NCBI GenBank assembly: GCA_002081555.1 | Contig: MZNV01000017.1 | Location: forward strand, 1 to 57,748 | DNA length: 57,748 bases | Origin: Protostelium mycophagum | Taxonomy: Eukaryota > Evosea > Variosea > Protosteliida > Protosteliaceae | Reading direction: 5' to 3' | Shown here: positions 10,627 through 23,063 of the stretch, piece after piece | Layout: each line of letters starts with the position of its first letter | Position numbering within the stretch: position 1 is the first letter of the stretch | The notes under the pieces: model-generated | What the model was told of the DNA's origin: nothing | Database searches by the model: none | What the model saw: only the letters and a program-made list of their open reading frames with translations | Position numbers and translations under genes: made by a program

Positions 10627-11937
10627 TCAGTACTGACGCTCTCTCTTGATATCCCTGTACGTGTCATCTACAACTGCTAAAAATAGAACGTCATTGTAGA
10701 CTCACAATTCCCGTGTATGAAGTCTCTGGTTTGTAGACCTGTTCAAGGTTCAGGAGACTGTCAGACTTTGAGATTCTACAACGCGTCGACGAAATGCAAT
10801 TGTCGATTATCTACGCAACAACAAAAATAATCCTTTCTTCACGATGAGCTCTGCCGCTGAGATTTAAAATTTAAAAATGAGTTTTCCCGCCACCTGTATC
10901 GGGATGTTTAGAGGCTCATCGTCCTCATCATCAGTCTCATCTCTTCTGGCAAAAATAGAATTCTTTCGCTCAAGCGGTACTTCTCGTTGTAGAGTAAGGT
11001 GTCTTTGAGACGAGGAGTAGGAGGGAGGGGCCTCTGAGGGGGGCGCGGGGGTGCGGGGGGACTTTAGAGTCGCATTTGATGAACTGTTACTCTTCGCCAT
11101 TCTTAATGTTGCCTGAAGAAATGAATGATGGAAATCTCATCATTATGAAATCGGAAAATGTGATTATTAACATTAAAATTCTAAACTTGCTGAAATTAAT
11201 TTTTATATTTTTTGTAATTTAAAACAATTTTTAAAACATTTTAGCCAATAGAAATTCTGGTGTATAAGTACACAGTTGTCATAGAATTCTTCACAAAAGC
11301 TAGAGACTCGTTGTCATTATTTAAGTAGAGAGTACTTACAAATTTTTCTGGTGTATATAGAGGCTGTGGTGCGACTTCCACCTCCTGTGATCATTCAACA
11401 ATAAAGAGATGAGGTGATTATCATCACCTCAGCATCTGGTTGTTGCGGACCTCCACATGTCCGAAAAACGCCACACCGATATAGAGTGTAAATGATCGAT
11501 GCGAAGAGGATCATGCCCAAAAGTGTGGAAAGGAGAATGACGATCAGATAGGTAAAAGGTGTGTTAAAACGCGTTCCATTCACTGAAGACATCAGCTAAA
11601 TACTACAAAAATGATCACTGACATCCACACTGTAGCCAATAAAAATCGGTGCAAGTGAGGTTCTTAATGTCCTTGTTTGGCCCTAGAAGTGTTCCGCTCA
11701 CGCATATCTGCATCAAATTACAAAAAATGAAATTACAAAGAGAGAATGGCTCTTACACTTGTCATGTTGGGTCGAATACACCACACACAACTGTTCGATC
11801 TACAGCCATCACAAGATGTCGCATCTCCACAACCTGAGTACGACATCAGTCCATCCAAAACCTCACAGATACTCACACAGAGATAAGTGAATGCATGATG
11901 TTGTGAAGATGAAGAGGAGAAGGATCCTTCCTTCCAT
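10627..11937 (-). CDS. Small type I membrane protein with PSI-like cysteine domain
   Basis: ATG at 11937 starts a signal peptide (MEGRILLLFIFTTSCIHLSLC). A 44-base intron later comes CGDATSCDGCRSNSCVWC, the spacing of a plexin-semaphorin-integrin (PSI) domain. The next exon has ICVSGTLLGPNKDIKNLTC and CTDFYWLQCG. A transmembrane helix follows, FTYLIVILLSTLLGMILFAS, then a cytoplasmic tail with CGVFRTCGG, a Ser/Pro-rich stretch, an acidic cluster (RRDETDDEDDEP) and the end RDIKRERQY. Six or so exons fit. PSI domains position neighbouring extracellular domains; with only a short ectodomain this may be a partner subunit or a small receptor. The tail holds several Tyr and Ser residues that could be regulated. 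Stop at 10627. Confidence 0.7.
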
Positions 11938-12501
11938 ACGCGTGTATGACAAGTCACAGGCTGGAAAGTGACACAACCCGAAAACAACACAATTTTGAGC
12001 TGCGAATTCAAAAGCCCTTTCCATCAGCTTCTCCCGACATGGGCAGCTGCCCACAACTCAGTCGAAATGATTCAAAAGTGGACCTTCTTACTCCACTTTG
12101 TCCACCAAACAGATGACCGAAGTCATCCAGGCAAATATGTCCGGTCAAACCCTAAACCCAGATATTTTTGTGGACTTTTTCAACCATATTTGACATCTGG
12201 CAAAGAATCACAATAAAAATATAAATAAACCTAATAATGCATTTAATTAGAATTTTTCATATTCCATCCATTTGAAGACAACGGTGATGTGTTTTTTCGT
12301 CTCAAGAGTGGCAGGGAAATTGACTCAGTATACTTGTCTGTAGAAGTAAGGCAATATTTATTTCAAAAGATTTTTTGTGAAAAACCGCACTTCCAGTGAT
12401 CCGCCGTTCCAAGATCTCGTTCATCATTCAACAGCAACAGACACGATCAGGTCATCAACCCTGCAGCGAGGAACTGAAGAGGATCACAGTTGCAATCTGA
12501 A
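11938..12501. promoter_or_regulatory. Divergent intergenic region, PSI-like / TBC genes
   Basis: About 560 bases between two divergent starts. It should contain both promoters. Short open frames exist on both strands (for example 11968-12216 plus) but none shows a recognisable domain or splicing partner. I see no strong TATA box; an AT-rich block lies at 12210-12260. Confidence 0.35.
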
Positions 12502-15500
12502 ATGTGGGTCAAACCGGAAGTCCACAGTCCTGGCATGACTTGGACCTGCATACAACAGGATGATTACTTTGAGGTGAGGACGAATATATCTTTGGCAATC
12601 TTCGGGCCTTCGGTTTCTGTGATCAATCGATCAGAGGCCTTCATATATAGATAGCACATCCCAATGATGTTACACATCTGAAGAGTGCAGATATATAAAA
12701 AGAGGATGGGGTTCGCAATGAGGGTGGAGAATCCTTTCAGATTGGTCATCAAATCGTAAGTAACTCATTCTTTCATCCACAAAACAAATAATATTTATTG
12801 TTGGCTGGCCATCACAAAAGGTCTCTGTTCTAATTTGTTCTGTACCTCTATATATTTTATTTGATGATGAGCGTGGCTGCACAGAAGCCAAAAATAATTT
12901 CCAACCGAAATTGTACTTTTGCCTATAATTTTTGTAGAATTTTGTGTAGTTATTTATGTCTTTATTCTTGTAGCAGAGATACAGGTGCAGTAGAAAAATC
13001 CACACAGTATATAAACACCAATAATGACTTACTCCTTCAGGGATCCACCACATATCGTGGCAGAGGCTTCATCATTAGAGATCATCAACAAAGATCTCCA
13101 TTCTGCAGAGAAGATACTTCACAACGCCATGTTGGAGAATGAGTCCATCTCGTCATTGCCATTAGATGAGAGGATCAACTTTCTGTTGGTGAGGTTCCAA
13201 TGCATGACGGTGCAACTTTTGAATTCAGACGAGAAGAGGATACAGCAGGTGTCATTTTTATGATTTTATTATTGCAGAAAGATTTTATTTCTCGAAGATA
13301 TTTCAATTCTCTTGGATATTATTTTTTGCAGAAATATATATTTTTGTTCTGCAGAAACTAATTATTTGTCCAAGAATTTTCAATTATCTGGAAATTTTTT
13401 CACGTCAAGGTTATTTTTGTCAGAAAAATATAAATTGATGATTCAACAAAAATATTTATATATTTTTAAAGAACATAAATTTATCAAAATAAGTGAAACT
13501 CTTCTGACATTTAAAAGGAAGAGGAACAACGCGCGAGAGAAAAATCCGAATCCTCTGAATTCTTCCAAACTTCCTTCGACGTCGCCGGCGAAAAGCTGAT
13601 CCACAGTTAGAAATTTTAGATTCTTTGTGAAATTTTTTTGAGATTTTTTGGGAAGAATATTTTTTATATTTTTTTGTGAAAAATTTTTGACATAAAAGAC
13701 AAATTATATTTTCAAAAAATATGACAGATGAATGACATATTTGACAGGTTACGCCTGTTCCATGTGGGAAGGGATACCGAAAAGTGGCACGTTGTATTGC
13801 TCGTCTAATTACGTTTGCTTCTCTTCACCGATATCAAAAAGAGTTGTGAAAATCCCTTTTGTGGAGGTCAAATCGATCACCAAAGTGAGTTGTAGATACG
13901 GTTGTAGATGAGATTTATTCATTTGAAACAGGTGAAACATAATGGGGTTAACACCGTTAAAATTACATCATCAAAAGAAGAGGTGAAATTTTTTCAAGTT
14001 TAGATTTATTTTTAGATTTTTATAAACTTTTATTGATTTTAAAATTAAATATTCTTCTGTCGCAACTCCTTCAAATACAAACAATTTTTAAATAAATTAT
14101 AAAATGATTTCCATTATATCTAAAAATAGAACAAAGGGATGACATTGTTACAGCTCTGGGTGATATCTTTCAGTTTAAATGAGATGTTTGAGATGTTGAA
14201 ACAATTATGGGATCTAGCCATGAATCGAGTCCTTCAGACAGCAGAGAAGACGTTGGAGGAAATAGAGGCAGCATATGCAAGAAATAGAAAGGCCAGCTCA
14301 AAAAATAGTAGTTCGTAATCATCATGTCATCTCATTCCATCTCATGTCATCACATGTCATCTCATGTCATCACATGCCATCATGACGTCACGACATCATG
14401 TCATGATATCAATTGAATTCGATTTTTTGACCAAACAATAAAAATTATATCCAAAACTCCGGAAAACTCACCGAGATTTCAGGTCAAACTCCGGACATCG
14501 TACCGAGCCCAAGGGTAGATAGAAATACCCCCAATAAATTACAAAGACACGAGAGTAAAGCCTCTCTCGAGCAGATAAAGAGGGACCACAGTTTCCAGAA
14601 GAAATTCAGGCTGCCGTCATCTGAGACCATCTACAAAGGTCGGATTTGATTTTTAATATTAATTATAATAATTTTTTTGACAAAGTCCTGTACGTTGCAG
14701 GAATAATTTTGTTCTTGGAAATTAATTGTACTTAAAAATATTTAAATACATGATTAGATATCTAATTACATATCTCATCATGATTCGACATATCAGATTC
14801 TGCATCTGGAATCTCACTGAAATTTCACAGAATACAACGTGAAAGTTCTCAAAGGAAAGACGTACCGTAAGGGTAGATTATATATGTCACAGAGTTTCAT
14901 CACTTTTGAAGCCCAGAACTGGGGCAATGGGAAATTCTTCTCGGTGAAAATTTATTTTATTTTTATTGAATATCATTAAATAATCAATCAAAATATCAAT
15001 CAATATAATAATAAATCTGCAAGCGGACTTCTCTCATGAAAAATGTCAATTGATCTACAGAGATAAAGAATTTGACTCTGTCAGTTTGTAATGGCCCTCC
15101 AAGACTTGGATTTTATTTCTACAAGCGAAGACGATCCGCTGACCATTGGAATACAGGAGACGATGAAAAAAAACTCCCAAGTGATCAAGTTGCACGAGGC
15201 CGTGGGCGAATATTGTGTCCAGGTGGATTTTTAATCTTCTCATTCGGATGTGACTTTTCTCATTCGGATATGACTTTTCTCAATTTGATGTGACTTTTCT
15301 CAATTTGATATGACTTTTCTCAATTTGATATGACTTTTCTCAATTTGATATGACTTTTCTCAATTTGACGTGACTTTTTTCAATTTTATGCGACTCTTCT
15401 CAAATCTATGCGATTTTTCTCATTTGAATAAAACAGATCGGTGACGGGCAGAGAGATGCATTCATGACAGATCTGAACGAGCTGCATAACCGTGTCAAAT

Positions 15501-18500
15501 TCCTCCTTGAAGAGAAGAAGTTGGTCAACCCTATCGTAGCCTGGTAATACTCTCACTCATTCTCGTTGTAGATGACACTGTTTTTCTGAAATTTATTTCT
15601 GAACCTCTTTGAAATTTCAACGGAAAAATCTCAACGGTATTAACCATTCAAACTACTTTCACTCCATCATTCAGAATATTTTCCTCTGAATTCTTCGTCA
15701 TTCAGAATATTTTTCTCTGAATTCTTCGTCATTCAGAATCTTTTTTTCTGAAATCCCACAGGATGTCCAGTATAGAGGACAAGATCGGTCCCGACCTCCT
15801 ACAAAATCGTAAAGAGTTCGCGCCGATGTACCTTGAACGCGAAGAACGCAAGTCTGAGGATTGGAAGAAATATTTCGCCAAGCATGGGAATGGCCTCAGC
15901 ATTCCAAAGACCAAGAAGTTGAAGAGTATCACGCGTAACGGGATTCCGAATAACATACGAGGTATGACGTCATGGGTTTTGGGGTTGAGATGTCGCAGGT
16001 CGGATGTGGATGATATCTTCCGGCGCGTTCGCTTTGCTGTCAGCAGTTTACAATTTTCTTCACCATTTTTTGTCAACTTTTCACATTTTCTAGAAATTTT
16101 CCAAAAAAAATTCGCGAATTTTCTTAGAATTTGATTGGAATATTCTTCTAGAAGTTTTCTAGAAAATTCGAAATTCAAATTTTTTTAGAAGAATTTCAAA
16201 AAAATTCACCCCAAAACTGTCAAAAAAATCACGAAATCTGACATTTTCAAGTTGAAATTCACCCGAAAACTGACCGAAAATTCAGGTTGTCAAGGGGACC
16301 GAATTACTTTGAATCACTATGCCAACGTACAGAGGAGTGTACAGTCTTAGATGAGATTGAGAAAGATCTGCACAGAAGTTTCCCGGAACATTCTTTCTTT
16401 CAGAAAGAAGAGGGGCTCAATACATTGAGACGCGTACTCGTCGCCTTTTCAGTGTGAGTTTTCGGAAATTTCTCGGAAAATTCACAGACGATCTACAACT
16501 CTCCCGAAAACCCAGTGAATCTGGTCATCTACAACACCAAAAGAATAGGTCGAAATCTCACTGAAGTTTCACAGGCATAACCCAGCGATTGGGTATTGCC
16601 AAAGCATGAATATTGTCTGTGCCACCCTCTTACTCTTTTTGCCCGAGGAACACGCCTTTTTTTTGCTCTGCGCGATCTGCGAAGAGCTTGTCCCTGACTA
16701 TTACGTCAAAGTGATGATCGGGTCAATTGTAGACCAGAGGTTATTTCAAGGTGATTTCATGATATTTCGGCGTTGTAGATTGTGAGATTTGGGTGAAAAT
16801 TGAAGTTACGTGTCATCATGATGAGCTAGAATGGTGTGAATATATAGATAATAGATAATACAATTTACCACATTCAATTGAAATAAAAGGATGGCGCAAA
16901 TGCACATAAAAAAATAATAATATTATCAAAATGTTTATAAAGATTATAATCTTTATAAACATTTCGTGGCGCAGAGCGCCACCAGAGCATAAGATTTAAG
17001 ATATCACAATTTTATCTAAATACACATAAATCATAATAAATCATAATAAATCAATATAAATATATAAATAAATATCAATATATATATATGTAAATATATA
17101 AATCAATATAAATATATCATTTGCAGTAAATTAAAATACCAGAATAACATTGCACAAAAAAACAATAAAATCGTCTTTTTATGGCAGGAGCACCACATAT
17201 ACATAACCAACATCCCATCACCCCTTCTACATTATAATTGGTGGAGCCACTACAATGTAGATCTGCATGAAAAAATTCAAAATTCATTTTATATATTTTT
17301 TCACAATATTTGAGGTTTTAATTAAATTCCAGAGCTCATGAGCTCCCGCATGCCTGACATCGCCGGGCATCTCGAGAACACAGGACTCCCTCTACAACTC
17401 GTCACCCTGCCGTGGTTCATGTGCCTATTCATAGGTTACGTACCCTTGGAGGTGAATTCTCCGCGAAATTTCACCGAAATTTCGCTGAAAAGAACAGACG
17501 GCGTTACGTATTTTGGATTGTTTTTTTGGACTGGACGGGCCATCCTTCTTGTTTTCAGTGGGTGTGGCATTATTCGAGGTATTTTTTATTTAAAATTCGA
17601 ATTTAATTATTTATTGGCTATTGTCAGATTAGATTTGAAATTTTTTCAAGTCCATGTTACCGTTAAAATTTTAACGTCACAAAAGTTTTTTCCAAGACTT
17701 CAACAAATTTTTTCTGAAAGTTTTTTTCGACTTGAATTATTTTTAGCGGGATTTCGTTCTCTGAAATTTTTTTTCTTGTTGAATTTTGAAAAATTTTGTG
17801 AAATTTTTATTAAATTTTAATAATAAAAAAGGTGAATCACGACGCGGTTCTCCAAGAGAGCGACGGAACATTAATCGGAAATATCCTCCGAAATTCAATC
17901 ACCGACCCCGACGACCTCCTCCCGGTACGAAATTTCCGCGAAATTTCCGCGAAATCTCACCATTCTCTGAATGCTGACCGTTGTAGATGGCCTTCAAAGA
18001 GGCCGATCAACTGACCCCGTCACATATAAATGACCTGAGGAATATGCACCGGGCGAAAGCCATTAAAGACATGGAAACAAAGACGGAGAATACCAGACTC
18101 CGGGAGTTGAAGAAGTCGGTCAATCGTGAGTGTATCTACATCGTTGTAGTTTGCGGAAGATGATTTTATTTTTGATCGTGTTTTTTGAAGCTCAAGAAAA
18201 TGGAAATAAAACTCTTGGACGTTTTGGTGATTTTTCTCTGAAAAGTGGAAGAATAAAACTCCCTCAAAAATTCTGTCAGTTGACGTGTCAACATTTGACA
18301 TTTTTGACAGTACCTCCCGCAGAAACTACGAGGCTCTACAACGAGTTCGTCGCCGCTGCCAACGGACAGCGTGCTAATTATAGCCAATTTGAAACTTTGT
18401 TCACGAAACACTGCCAGAATTGGAACGATGATATCGAGCTACAAATTTTATTCAAGGTAAAAGACTTTATCTCAGTCATCTACAACAGTGTATACGACAT

Positions 18501-19046
18501 TCTCTTACGTGTGCAGTTGTTAGATAAAGACAGACTGGGACTCATCGACGTGACCGACTATGTCTCCACGTTGTCGACGGTTTTGGCGGGAAGTGTACAA
18601 GAGAGGGTGTATCGTGAGCATCTACAATCGATTCTACAACTGAAATAAGACAGTTTCATTCAGATTATTCGATGGAGATGTGGACGGTTTCATTTCAAAA
18701 GACGAGTATGAGTACGCACTGAATTTTCTCAAAAGGTGAAATTTCCAAGAAATCTCCCAGAAACTTCCCAGAATTATCCGTGAAGTTTCTCAATCCTTTC
18801 AGATTTTACGGCCCGAAGGAAGCGGATCCAGAGGGATCAGAGACAGATCTCATCTCATTCGAGGAGACGCAATCGAGTCCCGATGGATTCCTCAGGCGTT
18901 CTTTCGAGGTTTCATCGGTGACCGCCTCATTCGTCCGTGCCGATGTAGATCGGAAGAACAAGTTGTCGTTTGCAGAGTACCAGGAGGCCATCAAAGATCC
19001 AGTTTTGAAAGACACGCTCATCTTGCATGATGTAGATAATAAATGA
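12502..19046 (+). CDS. TBC1D8/9-type Rab GTPase-activating protein (GRAM-GRAM-TBC-EF-hand)
   Basis: The ATG at 12502 is chosen because MWVKPEV matches the conserved N-terminus of TBC1D8/9 (MWVNPEEV). About 19 exons follow. A first GRAM domain is near 13750-14280 ([20 protein letters not shown]). A second starts near 14490 ([12 protein letters not shown], then [15 protein letters not shown]). The TBC domain begins near 15840 (WKKYFAKHG) and contains [13 protein letters not shown] with the arginine finger and [14 protein letters not shown] with the glutamine finger, so catalysis should be intact. [10 protein letters not shown] and [10 protein letters not shown] are further TBC helices. EF-hand-like loops lie near the C-terminus (DKDRLGLID and [17 protein letters not shown]). 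Such proteins switch off Rabs on membranes, with lipid binding by GRAM and possible Ca2+ input. Stop at 19046. Unusually long repeat-filled introns occur at 15230-15430, 15546-15760 and 16752-17330. Confidence 0.92.
15236..15430. repeat. About nine 21-bp tandem repeats inside an intron
   Basis: Unit TTCTCAATTTGATATGACTTT, repeated with small changes (CATTCGGATGTG, TTTGACGTG, TTTATGCGACT). Central copies are identical, outer ones diverged, a normal pattern for unequal exchange. It fills most of a TBC-gene intron. Confidence 0.95.
15658..15750. repeat. Three 30-bp tandem repeats inside an intron
   Basis: Unit ATTCAGAATATTTTTCTCTG plus AATTCTTCGTC, three copies, the last decayed. It lies in the intron just before the first TBC exon. 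Confidence 0.9.
16929..16964. repeat. 36-bp perfect palindrome in the longest TBC intron
   Basis: Arms AAATGTTTATAAAGATTA and TAATCTTTATAAACATTT meet with no loop. It lies in a 580-base AT-rich intron that interrupts the TBC domain. Just downstream GTGGCGCAGAGCGCCAC is a second, GC-rich hairpin. Confidence 0.95.
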
Positions 19047-19473
19047 AGGCGATCTGTCTCAATCATCGCTCTTGTCTCATCAAAAGATATTATTCAACCT
19101 TTAAGATATCTGGTGGACACGCATCTGTACACCTCACCAGAAGCCATACGATATACGGTAACATTAACGTGTCACTCACAGCAACAGAGCGGTAGTTACC
19201 GCAGTTATTTTTCATTTCGAAAATCGTACAAATGGGGTAATATTTAAAGGTGTAAAAAATAAAAATATATTTTCGACCTAGTTGTAGACTGTGAAAAACA
19301 CTATCCCAAGGGCCGACCGCGTGTACGCTCCATACGAGTACGCTTTTCTGGAGTGTGACGAGTATACTCTGTCAAAATGTGAGATCTGACGTAAGGTTGT
19401 CCCAACGAGCGTAATGATGTTTCGGATGCTCAGCAATCACTTCAACGCAAACACACAACGAACAACAACGACC
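19047..19473. other. Intergenic gap with CGGTAA hairpin
   Basis: No gene seen between the TBC stop and the next ATG. It contains the perfect short palindrome GCGGTAGTTACCGC (19191-19204) and a nearby ACGGTAACATTAACGTG, both members of the dispersed hairpin family. Confidence 0.5.
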
Positions 19474-20703
19474 ATGAAAAAACAACATCTACTAATGTAC
19501 TTGAGCGCACTCTTCGTGCTGTCCACGGCATCCAACTGCGGTGAGCAGCTCAAGTGTGGGGACGCTTGCTACGACTCTAACGACTACAAATGCTATTATG
19601 ACGGACCCTCTGGAAAGCCCGTGCTCTGCCCTGTCGGTACCGAAAATTGCTCCGGACACTGCATTGCCACTTGTGGGTACACTTGCAACAACGGACAGGC
19701 AAGCATCTATAAGTGCCACAGCTGAATTTATATAGATAAAGGAGAAGAGCCAGCACGACAACACTTGCCCCCCTGTGTGCAACGTTGGCACGTTCCCATG
19801 CGGTGACCAATGCTATGACGGCTACTCCTATTGTTGTATCGGTGGAATGGCCACACCAGCCTCTCACTGTCCAAACTGCCCAGAGCATTACAAGAAGACG
19901 TCTGAGTGTGATTTCACTCTTGCTGATGTGGGCCAGCTCTGGGACGGCCAGGTACATTCTGTGCCTTTTTTAAACACGCTGACGTCATCAGTTGCGGGCG
20001 AGCTTTGGCCCCGGTGCCAACTACGTCAGCTTCTCCCTGAAAGACGGTGTTCTCACGGACAACCGCGGCCAGATCTGTTACAGCTCCCCAAAATTCCAAT
20101 TGCAGTGCAACAAAGTCCCACAAACTCCAGACTACCAGAACTTTGGCATTTCCTCGGACGGATTTCTTCTGTACAAAGGCAACGCAGTATTCTTCCAATC
20201 ATCTGTGGGTACAGGAGGCTACAACATCTACACTCAGCAGATTGGCAATGCGGGGAGAATCGCTTTGAAGGTGGAGTATAGATGCCCGACACCCCCTCGT
20301 TGCAATTACTTTGCCCTCGATAATATTGGCCAACTTGCAGATGGTCAGGTGACTCTGTCGCCCATTCTGGAATTTGAATGTTGACAAGTGACAGATCCGC
20401 TACAACTTCGGAGAAGCCGCGTATCCCGTCGACTTTGCTTTGTTTGACGGGGTACTCTATGATAACCGCACCCGCATCTGTTACATCTCTGCGAGCTTTC
20501 AGCTACAGTGTGACTTTACCCCCCAGACTCTGTACTACAATTCTTTTGGGACGAAGGATGGCTTCCTCAGCTATTACGGCAGCATCGACTTTTACAAAAC
20601 AGCGACCGGCACTGGAGGCTTTAACATCTTCACTCGTCCCTCTGATACCTTGAGTACCCTGCAGAATCTCAAATTACATTTTAAATGCGACAAGGAGGAC
20701 TAA
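19474..20703 (+). CDS. Secreted cysteine-rich protein with two copies of an unrecognised domain
   Basis: ATG at 19474 begins a signal peptide (MKKQHLLMYLSALFVLSTAS). A Cys-rich head follows: CGEQLKCGDACYDSNDYKC, CNVGTFPCGDQCYDGYSYCC, i.e. two related CG.....CY knots. Two copies of a domain of about 110 residues come next, each starting after an exon end that reads GQLWDGQ or GQLADGQ. Shared motifs are DGVLTDNRGQICY / DGVLYDNRTRICY, FQLQC, PQT, DGFL.Y.G and GTGG.NI.T. Exons are about 19474-19698, 19759-19951, 19991-20347 and 20398-20703; introns fall at the same point before each copy, so the duplication carried the intron with it. The organisation suggests an extracellular binding protein. 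I do not recognise the domain. Confidence 0.82.
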
Positions 20704-20991
20704 TCACCTACCAGCGGTGAGTTGTCTAGTTGTAGTTGATCGATTCTAAAAATAGTTCAGATGCGTCGTTGGTCTGTTGGGCTAACCTAATAATAAAAAC
20801 CTTGATATAGTGCTTCTACACTGTTGTAGAATTCAATCGGCGATAACCTACGGAGATCTTAACAATTGAATTCCAGCAGAATCGGATATCTCTTATGCAA
20901 TGAAAGTGCAATGACCATAGAATTTACGTGAAGGCTTGGAACCTTACAATCAAAAATTCAGTCGTACTTTTTCATTTACAGCAAGAAGATA

Positions 20992-21426
20992 ATGAGAGTT
21001 CCCATCTGCATGATCCTGACCCTCTTTGCCCTCGCCCTCGCGGTGACAAACAATACCTCTTCCAAAGTCGTCTCTTCTACTAGATCTAGTGCGTCAACCT
21101 GGATCACTTCCACCACCAACAGCGGTAACCACGCCTCATCGGCCTCCACCACCAGCAGCACCACCAGCAGCACCACCAGCAGCCGTAACCCCACTCTGGC
21201 CTCCACCAGCAGAACCACCAACAGCGGTAACCTCGCCTCATCGGCCTCCACCACCAGCAGCCGTAACCCCACTCTGGCCTCCACCACCAGCAGCCGTAAC
21301 CCAAGTCTGGCCTCTACCACCAACCATAACCCCACTTCATCCACCTCCACTTCCAAATCTGCAGCCACAAAGCAATCTGGGCTGTGGGTTGCTGCTATCC
21401 TGATCGTTTTTGCAGTCTTGGTTTAG
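20992..21426 (+). CDS. Ser/Thr-rich mucin-like, probably GPI-anchored
   Basis: A single-exon gene of 144 residues. It has a signal peptide (MRVPICMILTLFALALAV), a body made almost only of Ser, Thr, Ala, Asn (units like SSRNPTLASTTS and TNSGNHASSASTTS) and a hydrophobic C-terminus (LWVAAILIVFAVLV) preceded by small residues, as in GPI-anchored mucins. The body arose from a CCACCACCAGCAGC-type DNA repeat. It would form an O-glycosylated surface coat. The antisense strand is also open (Trp/Arg-rich), which is a by-product of the repeat. Confidence 0.8.
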   Translation: MRVPICMILTLFALALAVTNNTSSKVVSSTRSSASTWITSTTNSGNHASSASTTSSTTSSTTSSRNPTLASTSRTTNSGNLASSASTTSSRNPTLASTTSSRNPSLASTTNHNPTSSTSTSKSAATKQSGLWVAAILIVFAVLV

Positions 21427-22219
21427 AAACACACAATAAATCGGGTTCTTTATTCAAAAATCCTCCTTATTGCAGCAAAGAGGCGACTTGGTGTGATCTT
21501 CAACGGCATCTGTCAGAGATAATTAGCTGTTGTGGTGCATAAGCTGCTTGGACGCAGCGGGCTTGGCAGAGCAAATTAGTATCACAATGTTTTAGACAGA
21601 GGACAGGTCCAGTTTTTCAAGCAGGAGAACATTGATGTACCACTTTTGTGACGTCTGCTACCAATGTGGACGAGATCAAAGTATCTATTTTAAACTTGAC
21701 CAAAAAAGAATCTACAGTGACATTTTATTCAGGGAGGCAGCCGCGAGGTCTCCTAAAGAGGGTGAATATTTTAATCGACAAAAGAATCGATCATATTGTG
21801 TTGGGATCAGTGAATTGGCTTGCATAAATGCGTTTCTCATGTAATCATGGTCGATATTTTGGGGAAAAAAGATGGTCATCCTTTGGTATAGAAGGAAATA
21901 GAGTGGATGAGAAGTCTAACCTCATGCTGCCTTGTGTCTGAATCTTGGGATGTGATCACATTCAACGGGAAAAAACTGCTGATATCTTACTGCGATATCT
22001 TTTTACTAAATGTCCTTCTACATCGAACCTTTACCCGCTCTTTTTGCACATTTAAAATTTAAAAATCCTCACGGTTTGCAACACATAGCTGCCAGTTATC
22101 ACAAACCTCACAAATCATATTTCTAATCATTGTTGCGTTCTGAGTGATGAGAAAATGTTTGCATTTGATGAACTGAACACACAAAGAAGAAGCTATAGAT
22201 CTGCTGCATGAATCCCTTT
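21427..22219. other. Gap of about 790 bases with no supported gene
   Basis: Between the mucin gene and the stop of the cupin gene. A plus-strand open frame at 21632-21844 has no signal peptide, domain or neighbouring exons. Possible 3' UTRs lie at both ends. Nothing else stands out. Confidence 0.4.
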
Positions 22220-22662
22220 TTATAAGGGCTCATCGCGGTTCTTCACTTGGGAAGGAGGATGGGTCGCCTCAACAGCCGTGAATTTTTCAATGATCTAAAA
22301 TCGATCAGAAGTCTGATCAAATCGAAATGAACCTGAAGAAGCCTACCTTGTAAGCATGAGGTGCACCCTTTGGAACGGACCAAGAATCTCCAGCCTTCAG
22401 AGATACGACCTGGTTTTCTGCAAAATGGAGCTCGGCCTTGCCACTGATGACATATCCAACTGTCTCATAGTCTCTAGCAACGAGTTTACCTGCGTCTTCT
22501 GGTTTTTCATCTTTCCATAATCTGATCTGATGAGAAAATGAAGAGGTGCGCCACGTCACCTCATAGAAAGATTTTTGCCAGAGGCAAGGTAGACCTGACC
22601 CATTTTACCTTTGGGTGAGTGTTCTGAGTTGACTTTTTGGACACTTGTGTCCGTGCTGACAT
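22220..22662 (-). CDS. Small single-domain cupin
   Basis: Exons about 22662-22609, 22528-22350 and 22290-22220 give a protein of about 100 residues. It starts MSARTQVSKKSTQNTHPK, continues IRLWKDEKPEDAGKL and holds the cupin core: GYVISGKAELHF, then AGDSWSVPKGAPHAYK (motif 2, G..W..P.G.PH). It ends IIEKFTAVEATHPPSQ. Motif 1 lacks the usual His-x-His and Glu, so the metal site is incomplete and this may be a binding or salt-tolerance type cupin rather than a dioxygenase. Similar tiny cupins are common in bacteria. Stop at 22220. Confidence 0.8.
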
Positions 22663-23063
22663 CTTTTAGAGGATGATATTGGTCATGAAATGGACCCACG
22701 CATATCGTCTGATTGGCAGAGCGGATCTCTGAGAGAAAACCTTAACGTTGAGATGTTTTGGGAGTGTGGCGAGCATTGTTTCGTGTCGTGTATCTTTGTT
22801 CGCTCATTTCACAAAATTTTGAAATGTTTCTGGTTTTTCGGTTTTGACATTTGCTCACACCACATCATGGAACATGATAGACATAAAATCATGCTTGAAG
22901 AAGTGCGCCAAAGACCATGTATCTGTTGCCCCAAGCTGAAGGACGACTCATGAAGACTTCCCTTATGTGTGTACATGCTCAAATTAAAAGCTTTTTATTG
23001 CAGCTCTGAGCACACAAGATCATTGATGTAAGACGGTCTTGGTGCCATGTCGCATCTGTGACT
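22663..23063. other. Gap of about 400 bases between cupin and MsrA
   Basis: Both flanking genes read minus, so this holds the cupin promoter and MsrA 3' UTR. A plus-strand open frame (22690-22953) shows no domain and is taken as chance. Confidence 0.4.

Noticed and set aside
11968-12216. Plus-strand frame of 82 residues
   Set aside because: No domain, lies in a divergent promoter region; the TBC start MWVKPEV at 12502 explains the real gene.
12564-12752. Minus-strand frame with a membrane-like segment
   Set aside because: Antisense to the first exons and introns of the TBC gene; no supporting exons.
21089-21403. Pro-rich and Trp-rich frames on other phases or strand of the mucin gene
   Set aside because: Shadows created by the CCACCAGCAG repeat; only the Ser/Thr frame has a signal peptide and tail.
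22690-22953. Plus-strand frame of 87 residues between cupin and MsrA
   Set aside because: No domain or splice support; Phe/Cys/His-rich composition looks like chance.
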